From Trematomus loennbergii (taxonomy: Eukaryota; Chordata; Actinopteri; Perciformes; Nototheniidae): a stretch of DNA of 64,000 bases. The DNA lies in assembly GCA_012861695.1 (NCBI GenBank), contig JAAOOA010000002.1, positions 34,985,244-35,049,243 of the forward strand, given 5' to 3'. The notes below the pieces were generated by a model. That model had not been told where the DNA came from. It did not search any database and worked only from the letters and a program-made list of their open reading frames with translations. The position numbers and the translations under genes were made by a program. This document shows positions 55,002-64,000 of the stretch, piece after piece (position 1 is the stretch's first letter; each line of letters starts with the position of its first letter).

Positions 55002-55682
55002 TATAGGCTATATATATATTTATATAAATATATACAATTTCAGAATCAAACAAGTATGAGAGCACTCACAACATAATAACGTAACACAATCAGAGACTGG
55101 ATATATCCCCCTCTCTGGTCGCTACAATGAGGAAATGAAATTACGGGCCAAAAGTTGTATTTACAAGTATTAAAAGTAAGCAGAGGACACCAAACCAACT
55201 GAGACCCGTCTGTCCGCTGCATCTACGCACTGTACAACACGCACCTACAGCTCCTAAAGCATAATCAGGCTACAGCCATTGTGTATTTTATTATGTGAAG
55301 CACTAAATGGTTTTAGACAAATGTCGACTCTTTGTTTGTAGATATATACTAAACTAAAGCAAATACAGAGAGTAATGTAGGCATGTTATACTTAACACGC
55401 TTCGCGTCGGGCCGAACCACGCCCCTTAACTGTGATATAATGGCAATATACCACGGCCTGTCATGAGCTATTGCTTTTATAAAATGGTTACCAAGTGTGG
55501 CAATATGAATGAAAAATACACACTCTAATTTAAATAGTTGTTATTATTAAATAATGATGTTCAAAATAAAATTGTCCGTCCGTTGCCTTCTGCACAAAAC
55601 ATAGTGCGAGGTGGTTGCTATGCAACAACACTAACAACAGCTAGCGAACATATTAGACAGAGAGCGTTGATCCATTATTTGG

Positions 55683-56060
55683 CTATTTATTTACATTAAT
55701 TTGTATGTTGCCGTTTATTGTGCACCCACTGAAAAACTGTCCAGCATCAGTAGAATGGCTTACGTGGTTACTTGTATAGGTTGAGGTTGTTCTAGGCTGT
55801 TGCTTGGCGTGGCGAGAATATTGCTCCACTTTCTCCGGTCCCCGAGATTCGGCTTCCAGTAGCTCTGGAGAGAGCTTTCGCACCTGTGGCCACTAACGGT
55901 CATAATTTCTCTGCTTTGTTTGAAGACCCGCATCAGAAAGCTTTTGAATGGTGGTACTTTCCAGTTGGTCTACCTGCTCTTCACGTAGCTCTGCATGTCG
56001 TCGTTTAGGTGCTTTTTGTTCTGGAGATATAGGCACTGCTCAATCCACTCCTCCATAGTA
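55683..56060 (-). pseudogene. Degraded transposon-associated reading frame
   Basis: On the minus strand an open segment starting MEEWIEQCLYLQNKKHLN (near 56053) hits a stop, and a second segment in another frame ends GQFFSGCTINGNIQINVNK at 55683. The CTINGNIQINV-type ending resembles short proteins found with fish DNA transposons. I cannot assign a family. Broken by stop and frame change. Confidence 0.4.
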
Positions 56061-56420
56061 AGACCCCCCCGGAGGTCGAAGTTAATCTTAAATGTTTCCA
56101 TCTTATGCTCTGTAAGTTTGTTTCGTAACGGAAGAAATGTAAATATATTTATAAAACGGACAAGTCAAATCAAGCAATCTGATTGGTCGATAGCGTTTTT
56201 GCGGACCTTTTTGATTACAGATTTGAAAACATCGTTGCTTGCTTTAAAAGTAGCACAATTCATGATGTCAAACCTTGGAAAGTATCTAAATATCCCTGCC
56301 CTAATGCCAAAGGAGCTGCACACTGAATATGTTTTTGCCGTTTGATGTCTATGTCTGGACCGCTGCGTAAAAAGGAGGGTTTCTGCCCCGTTACTTCTCC
56401 GCTGCTTTCTTGTTCCAGTT

Positions 56421-56452
56421 TGAAAAGCAAACTGCAGGCAGTTTGCTTTTCA
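56421..56452. repeat. Perfect 15-bp inverted repeat
   Basis: Arm TGAAAAGCAAACTGC at 56421-56435 and its exact reverse complement at 56438-56452, separated by 2 bases; inside the transposon-like block. Confidence 0.88.
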
Positions 56453-56982
56453 GCCCAACTGTATACAGTTTTTCTCAGACGCGGAGGGATACTGACTTGT
56501 TGTGAAAAGTAACTTACAATTCTACCCGTGGTATACGCTCAGTATATCACGGCTAAGAACCAATCAGATTGCTTGATTTGGCTTGTCCGTTTTATAATGA
56601 GTGATATATATTATACACACTGCTTTCTGCACGGACCTCACAGCTGTTCTCACTGTAAACATCGCGTCGCGATGAAAGCAGCTAAAAAATAATATCATGG
56701 GATGCATGCAGAGCTGTCATTGGCTGAGATAAGTCCGGCCGTGCGTCACGACTCTTTGAAACATCACTGTTCCCGGAAATGCATCCACGAAGGAGCCGTG
56801 GAGGACCCATCAGTGTATCCTCCAGAGAGCCTCCTCGATGCTCGGTCCTCGGTCCTCGATGTGCATTTAGAGAAATGAGATGTCCTTCAACATGGCGCGC
56901 CGAAAACCATTTCCGGGTCACTACTGGAGGACCAAGGATTCGAGGAGTCGAGGAGGGGAAATTAGTGAAATGAGAAAGGCCC

Positions 56983-59900
56983 TATGTGCTTCCAGTCAAG
57001 GAGGGAACTATCAATATCCTTGGCTCAGAGGCTAATCAGCCATTTATGTACAGTAGCTATTCAAATGTATTACCTAATGCCAATTCCATTAGTGTTCTCC
57101 ATTACTCACAATATCACCCTCCCATGTCATTCAGTAAAGACATTTGGAGCAATCGAGGAAAGCTAAAACTAACGGTGAAGGGGTTATATTCAATTTGACA
57201 GGCCTAGATTGCTGCCAATTAGGCGTAAGGAGGCTTCAATGAGGTTATATAAGAGAGCCAATACAGTGCTCATCTTATTTCTCATCACTCAGTAGCCAGT
57301 GGGATAGCTGCTGATGCAGCCAAACAAAATATCCATAAAATCAGAAGACGACATTGTCGCCACACAGCGACTCTTGACAGCAACTTATCCTAATTGGAGA
57401 CCGAAATATATTTAGTTCCAGTTTATTACATCTAACCTGCCTAATGCTTGTTCTCACAGAGGCAATATCCTGGCCTATGGGAGTCTTTAATGTCAACCAC
57501 TGTCGGTCTGGCTTATTCAAACACCAGTGAGGGAAATTGAGAGGTCGTGCGTCCTTTTTATCCCTCCTGAGCCTCAAAGAACTGGAAGTCCTTTTTTCAC
57601 AAGCTAATGACTAGTGTTGCCCAACTCAACATCACGGAGCCTCAAGAGAGAGACCGCTGCTGAAAGCCATCACGCTGATGGCATATTCTGAGTCCACTAG
57701 ACTCTATTTCATCATTTAAAAAACATATTTAATCTGTGTTGTTGATGAACATTTTGAAATGTATAAATGTGGAAATGTAGTGTAAGTTAAAAAAATTAAG
57801 CATTTATACCTTTAATGTATACACTGAAATAATCAAAAGACTAAGGACAAAAATAATTATTGTTGTTCAGTAATGTAATGTTTATGATAAGCTATGATAA
57901 TGATGGTTTCAGAATTCGCACTCCCCTCCTCCTCCATTCTCTCAGTTTTTGGAGGTCCCCTCCCCCCGCATTCCCCCAGGTGTTCTCTAATAAGCACTTT
58001 TCTAAACAAGAACAAAATAATTTGGAATAGGGGACAGCATCCCCTTATGCCTCCATCCATCATTTTAATGAGTGGAGGTGTGTCCGGGCGCCACAATGAG
58101 ATGCAGGTGATTAAGGATATAAGGGGGACACACTTGCTGCCAGGGGTTTCCACCCCATAATGGCATGAATATGCCATGAGGCTGGATGGTGTTTGATCTG
58201 GTCCTTACAGTTACTCTACCTGTGTGCTCGGGGAAGGCTCAGAAGTGTAATGGCATGCGTTACAACATTAGAAAAGGGGGAAGGGGAGTGTGTGTGCACA
58301 TTAGTATATTGTTATTTTTTTCCTTGCTTCATTTAAAAGGTGTTTTCATAAAATGCATGAAACATATCAGCGATATTGTGCCTACAATAATTATGGTGTA
58401 TGTACAGCTTAATACTATAGACTGGGGTTGGGAAACTGGGCAATTGTTATCAACTAAATTGTTTAATATAATGGTCTTCCCCAAAAAACATATCCCCTAA
58501 CCCTTTTACAATGTAATGCTGCATAACAGTTGTGTTATAAAGACAAAATACTCAGTTGATAATCAATCCGGTAAAACCCATGTATGGCAACTTTATTAAT
58601 AATGACTTTATGGTTTAGGCTGTTTTCCAGCCCTCAGGCTCTTACTGTGAACAATTGATAATGTGATCATATTTTTAGGTTCTATTCTATTTGTTGGATA
58701 AAAATAAACATCACCTTGGGATCTGGGAAATAGTGATGGACATATTTTACACTTAGTAACATTTAATATCCCAAACAAGAAGTTGATTAATTAAGAAAAT
58801 AATCAGCAGTTCAATCAGTCATGAAAATAATTGGTCACAGTTTTAATTATTGCAAAAAAGGTGTTTAATTATCAGTTTGTAAAAGTAGATTTTTTCGCTC
58901 CAATATGTGTAATATGATATGTATAGATGTACAAAATAATTGAGGGCAAATCAGCATCACCGTCTTTCCAGCTTACGAAGAAGAGAATGAATGAGCATCA
59001 TTTTGATGAAAGAAGTTTAGTCATGCACAAAATATTTTGTCAGGATTAAAAATGTCGTTATCAGTTTGAGGCCTAATTACTCTGTAAAGGAACATGCTGA
59101 ACATGAACACATGTGTAAAGTCTGTACAGTTTGCTAACCTGTCCTTCTCTTTACACTTCCTGTTTCTTTATCCCTTTAGTTCATGCAATCAATAATTTAA
59201 ACTGCTGTTGCTTTCAACCCTGTCCCAGCAGCCAGAAACTAATTTCTTTTGTGCACATTCAGGCTGTCTCTCATTTCTGATCGCCAAACTGCTTCATTAA
59301 CCTCCTTCCCAAACTACGAGGCAATTAAGTGAACAGCTGTGCACTGTCTGAAAACTCAGCTTACTGTCGCTTTCCTCAGTGAGAATGCCAGCTAGGAACC
59401 CGCCATCCCAGGTGCTCAGTCTGCAGACAGCTTACCAGCACCTCTCCACAGCCATTTACACTACAGCTGCAGGTCAAACGCCACCTCTTCAGACAATCAA
59501 TCAAAACTCATTTACGTTTAATGATCTCACCAACCGACTCATCACAATCTCACATCGTTACAAAAAGTTGTTTCTAATCAATGTTAAACACTTAGGCTTG
59601 TTTCAACTTGTGAAAACTGAAGTGAGATGATTTATTGTAAAAGATAGGCGTCAGTGGTGCAACTGCCAGACTTAATGAGAGAGGGAGAGTGGAACACAGC
59701 CAAATACCAAGTTTTTTTTAATAACTGGGAAGTAATCTGGGTGATTTGTACATCCATTTGTCACTTAGCCAGTCATTCTAACCATCCTTATTTAGTGCCT
59801 ATGGGTCCGCACAATTAACCCAGAGGAAAATGGCCTCCTCATGCCGTCAGCTGGAATCTTCCCTCCCTCAGCTTTTCTCTGCCGTCCTCTTTGCATCTGT

Positions 59901-62900
59901 AAGCTCATCGTCATACGTTTAATATTACCAAAGTGTGATCACTTTAATTGAGATTAAAGTGCTTATGATCATTATTAAGACTGTTATAAACCATTAGATT
60001 AATATGATACATTTACTAGAGGCACTGCCATCAGCACCCTGAAAAGCTTGAAAAGCTAAATTAGACAGCCAACAAAAACTCAAAAGAGGCCAGATACACT
60101 TTGGCTAACATTGAGATTTGATTATCAAAACTTGCAAAATATACTCCTTACTGCAAATGTACATTGCAGCACTCAAACCATGTACAGATAAAACGCCCTT
60201 AAGGGATTTTGTGGTTAGCATTTAGTATCATTGACTTCATTTTGAAGTTAATACTGTAATTAGCTCTGAAAGATGAAGGTGAAGTTATATGAATACTACA
60301 TAACAAATCACCTGGAAACCAAAACTAAAAGAGAGTGGAACTCCAGCACTATTGAACGGGAGCAGCTAAAACACAAACATACTGAAAGAAAATAATCAAC
60401 TTGATTCTGCATTCAGAAACATAGAGTCCAAACACCAACACCAAATATATGGAGAAATCCATCCAACCCTTTCATCTCATTAACTAATTAGTGATTGTTT
60501 GGCAGCATTTTGCTTAGTAATAGCTAATGCTATTATTTTGATAATAAAATGAGCAACTGATAATCATAACTGTTGGTTTATTTGGTTATTTCTCAATAAA
60601 CAACAAATTCAAAAATATCATCTATTGGAACACTAAATATACACATTATGGAAATTGAGACACCATAGAAAGAACGTAAGTTGATTTGCAACTTTGGGCT
60701 GCAACCAGGGAGGCTAAAGGCATCAGCGGGGATAAAAGCAATCTAATATCTAATTTTACAAAATAATTCCCAGTGTTCATTCTATTTTCTCTACCCCCTG
60801 CTTTCCTAATGCTCCTGTCCAAAACAATATGATTGATTTCTGCTAAACTACTACACTTTACAATAGAACACTAATTAAAAGCCTTCCTCACACAGAGGAA
60901 AACACATGTAGGCCACCCATTCATTTCCCTGTGAATTCAAAGAAACTCATTAAGGCTCTTGTCTAAGTCAACATGTCAGGGTATACCTATTATGACAGTA
61001 TTGAAATAACCCTTGAACCCAGGTGAATACTCTCCAAGGTTAGGAATGCTCATGTAAACATAAAATCACACCATTCAAAAGTGACACGTTTACATAAAAG
61101 CTTCGCTGAACGCGCTCAACAAAACCCTGACACCACCAATCAGAGAGGCTAAATGTAAATGATGATAGACAAAAGGCCTGCCAGTGCTTGATGTTCAGTG
61201 AGGGCGCATAATAGCAATAAATTAGGGTGTTTTCTTAGTCAAATGACCTGGGGAGTGCTGGTGATTTGAATGGCTGGTGTTCTTCAGGCATTGATGAATG
61301 GAAGGTGAGGACAAGGGTGAACAGGCTGTGGAGGTATTACAGGGAGGGAGGATCCAGGCGGTGGGGTTTAAAGGGTGTGGGTACCTTTAGATTCATCCTG
61401 CCTTCTCCACCCTCTCTGTCTTTCTATCTTTCCATTGCTGACTGACTGAGTGGGGGCGTGGGGGGGCTGTGGTGAGACATGGGTTCATCATGCTTTGTGT
61501 GGCCTCAGGGCTTTTTTCTCTTCACATAAGACGGCTGATGTGCTTGTGTTGCAATCTTTAAGCTGTTGTTTTACAACTCGGCCATTTTTCTCTTTTATGA
61601 CTGTGACCTACTGGAGAGCAACAGCTAAACGCTTCCACTTTCATTTATCTTTTTATTTGATATGTTTTTATTCTAACCAATTATTTAAAGTAGATAAGGG
61701 GAGTGATGACTAACGACAGGGCATGCATCATATGACTGGCTTGAGGTTGTATGTTATTTGACTGCACTATACTTCTAGATCGTGTCCAGAGCTTGTTCTA
61801 TCGATTATTATTTTCTCCCCCTCAAAAAAGACTAATGAGCACAGAGAATTCCACTAGAAAGGTTAATACAATATTGAAATGTCAGGAGATTAATGATATT
61901 GTTCTTTCTTCCTATGGTCATGTAGGAGAGGGTGACAAATGTCTTGCCCTTTTCACTCTGGCCCTCCCTATTTGTGATCTTTCTCCTCATTCTCTTTGTC
62001 TCTGTGTCTGTTTCACTTTTTATTTCGCCATCTCCCTTTTCCCTCTCCCCCTCCCTTTGGCTCTCCCTCGTTCTCCTCCACTGACCATGATCTCCAGATG
62101 CCAAGGACTTATCCTTACCATGCTCGTTAATGCCGTAGCTATGTTCAGTGACACAGCACAGGATATGGGCTGTGCTGTACACTGTGTGCGGTTGTCAGGA
62201 AATGAATAGCATTGATCCATCTTCATTAGGAAACTGTGAGATTTCAACGCGAGGAGTTTACCTTCTGTCAAGAGCAGACACTCTTCCTTATGCACTACTA
62301 GACCATCAAACTGTTTATTGTTACTTTTCAGCCTAGTTGTAGAGAGTGCAACACTTCTGTTTTGCAAGAGATACAAGAATCCTCTCTGTGGTTTGGGCCT
62401 GCGTGGTGCAGATGTTCACCAGCCTCCTGTGCTCACTGCTTCTATGGTGCACATCTTGACTCCTCCCATTCTCCTGCAGCACCCTGGCATGGGGTCCAAG
62501 TTTTAATCAACTCTGCATAATTGGAGTGATTCCCTGTCTTGCTGTATATTTCAATCCATCTGTATAATTACGGTGAATTAAAGTCTTTGTCAGAAGGATT
62601 GTGGAGAGAGTAGCACAGATATACCCCCCCCCCCCCCCACTCCCAACCCCCTTCCACTGTAGCTCACACAATTACACACCATCTTGAGAGAAAAAGAAAA
62701 TGACCTCTTTTGCATCTCATTTCTCACTGGTGGGGGCTAAACGCACTTCAGCGTCAACAATAATGAATGCATCACGCCAACCTGTGCACACAACACCTTC
62801 TATATCCATTTCTAGAATACAGATGAACCAATTAGGTTTACACTTCTACAGAAATGCAGCGTTGTTCATAGAGGTATTTTCGGCTTTAGGACTGCTGGTA

Positions 62901-64000
62901 AGAGGAGCAGCGGGGAATTGTGATCTTCCTCCTTGGGGCTTTTGGCCAGCAATGCTTCACTGCAGTAATTGCATCGATGAGAAGAAAAGCAGTGGCTTGC
63001 AGGCGAGCACGGGTCATCATTACTCTGTGTGAAGCTACCTGCCCGAAGGTAGGCCATTACTGCAGTGTGTCAATAACTGATGCTGTCCTATGATAGAGGC
63101 CAACCGTTAGACCTCCCAGAGTAAAGTGATCACTTCCTGCCTCCAGGTTAAAGGTTCAGGCAATTACAGGGATGCCAATGTATCTTCATGTCTATACAAG
63201 GTGGTCTTCTGAATTGGTCAAATAAGTTCTTGCACTGGAAAAAAAAAATGGAGATGCAACTCCTCTAGACACAATTTTTGGCATTGGTCCTTTGATACCG
63301 TCATTGGCATCCGATTCATAGGCTGATCCTGGGTCTATCTCTCTCATTCCTCATCTCATCCATCCTGCAGCAGACAGCTCCTATCTCTCCCTCTGTATGG
63401 CAGACATATGCAGAGTATGGCCAAATCTCTTTACTATCCCACAGGGGGAACAGTCCTCCAATAACTTCCACCTCCGTCCAGGAAGTCCTGCATTAACCAT
63501 GAGGCCAGTTTGCCAAGTCATATGGTTTCATTCATTTTATCAGACCTGCCAGATCCATTGAATAATTGCTATTCTACAGTGAGTGGCTCTCTCCTTTCTG
63601 GTTGTGAATTAAAGCCGGTCATTGTTCAGCACAGAGGTTAGCGTGCATGATGTAGTTCACAGGAGATATGCGGTACAAGTGAAGCATTTAAGACACTGAG
63701 AACAATAAGTCATTATGAGATTGATCACAGTTGTAGCTTTAATAACCATTTGCTGTTGACTGTGCAGTAGATTCATTCAATAATAGACATCTGATAACTA
63801 TGCCATGTGTGACTTCCTTTGGTCATAATGGAATCCAAGCCATCTTTATCTTCATTGTGTGTCCTGTCACTGAAGGTTTTTATCCTGAAACAGTCATCTA
63901 ACAATCTCCAGACCTTTATGAGACATTTAACACTGACCTTGTCCTTCTCCCAATTTTCACCTCACTGCCTCTTCCCTTTTGACCCTCGCCCCATTTTCCC
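56983..64000. other. Apparently intergenic DNA downstream of robo1
   Basis: 7 kb with no recognised coding exon on either strand; all open frames are short and without family resemblance. Single-copy-looking, AT-rich stretches at about 57000-57260, 57900-58160, 59800-60300 and 60760-61230 could be conserved non-coding elements, as expected in the gene-poor interval around ROBO1 and ROBO2. That needs alignment. A run of 15 C is at 62624-62638. Confidence 0.6.

Larger units (their letters stand above)
55431..56595. mobile_element. Nested older element fragments with inverted arms
   Basis: A 37-bp sequence at 56151-56187 recurs inverted at 56559-56595 with 36 matches. The string around 55431-55456 (GTGATATAATGGCAATATAC then CACGG) recurs in diverged inverted form at about 56525-56551. 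This suggests one DNA transposon inserted into, or rearranged within, the larger block. Outer limits are not resolved. Confidence 0.55.
54632..56982. mobile_element. DNA-transposon-like block with 39-bp terminal inverted repeats
   Basis: Left terminal repeat 54632-54670 begins GGGCCTTCCTCATTTCACT; right copy 56944-56982 is its reverse complement with 37 of 39 matches. No clear target-site duplication is seen, so the superfamily is open. The 2.35-kb interior has a (TA)n run and internal inverted copies of a second element. A broken minus-strand reading frame (see 55683-56060) is degraded transposon-related coding sequence at best. Confidence 0.7.

Noticed and set aside
59379..59630. 83-codon open frame in the downstream interval
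   Set aside because: Faint likeness to retroelement tails only; too short and without motif.
56983..64000. A microRNA or tRNA gene downstream of robo1
   Set aside because: No familiar mature miRNA sequence or tRNA A/B box pair was noticed; structure prediction could not be run.

Overview
The window is vertebrate genomic DNA, almost certainly from a teleost fish (percomorph is a guess). It carries the 3' three quarters of one large gene on the + strand: roundabout guidance receptor 1 (robo1). The evidence is a run of GT-AG exons whose translations follow vertebrate ROBO1 in order: Ig2 to Ig5, three fibronectin type III domains, a transmembrane helix, and a long cytoplasmic tail with the Robo CC1, CC2 and CC3 motifs. 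Compact introns, long (GT)n tracts and fish-type DNA-transposon debris support a teleost. No bacterial, viral or CRISPR features are seen.

Layout. 1-11239 is intron upstream of the Ig2 exons; the promoter, signal peptide and Ig1 lie outside the window. 11240-26591 encodes Ig2 to Ig5. A 9-nt in-frame microexon sits at 21438-21446 between Ig3 and Ig4, followed by a dense cluster of YCAY (NOVA-type) motifs. 26793-32112 encodes the three FN3 domains, 34047-34247 the transmembrane helix, and 36811-51811 the cytoplasmic tail, ending at a TGA at 51809-51811. The 3'UTR starts at 51812; its end is not fixed by the sequence. From about 53.3 kb to 64 kb no gene is recognised: an AT-rich degenerate GTCATA-word repeat (53.3-54.5 kb), a transposon-like block with 39-bp terminal inverted repeats (54632-56982), then 7 kb of apparently non-coding DNA. 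This fits the known gene-poor region downstream of vertebrate ROBO1.

The 27 constitutive exons total 4605 bp. Splice phases are consistent throughout, but eight exonic sites each lack one base relative to the conserved reading frame (exons w2, w5, w6, w7, w24, w25). All eight are -1, mostly in short homopolymers. With the eight bases counted, the open frame would be 1536 residues from Ig2 to the stop. Because every splice site and the far 3' coding sequence are intact, I read these as consensus errors of a long-read assembly rather than gene decay. Exon labels w1 to w27 are window-relative.

The most interesting observations are the microexon with its NOVA-like enhancer, two teleost additions to the cytoplasmic tail (a His/Pro-rich insert and a tandem HPAA repeat), a TTAA-flanked MITE in a tail intron, and the systematic -1 indels.
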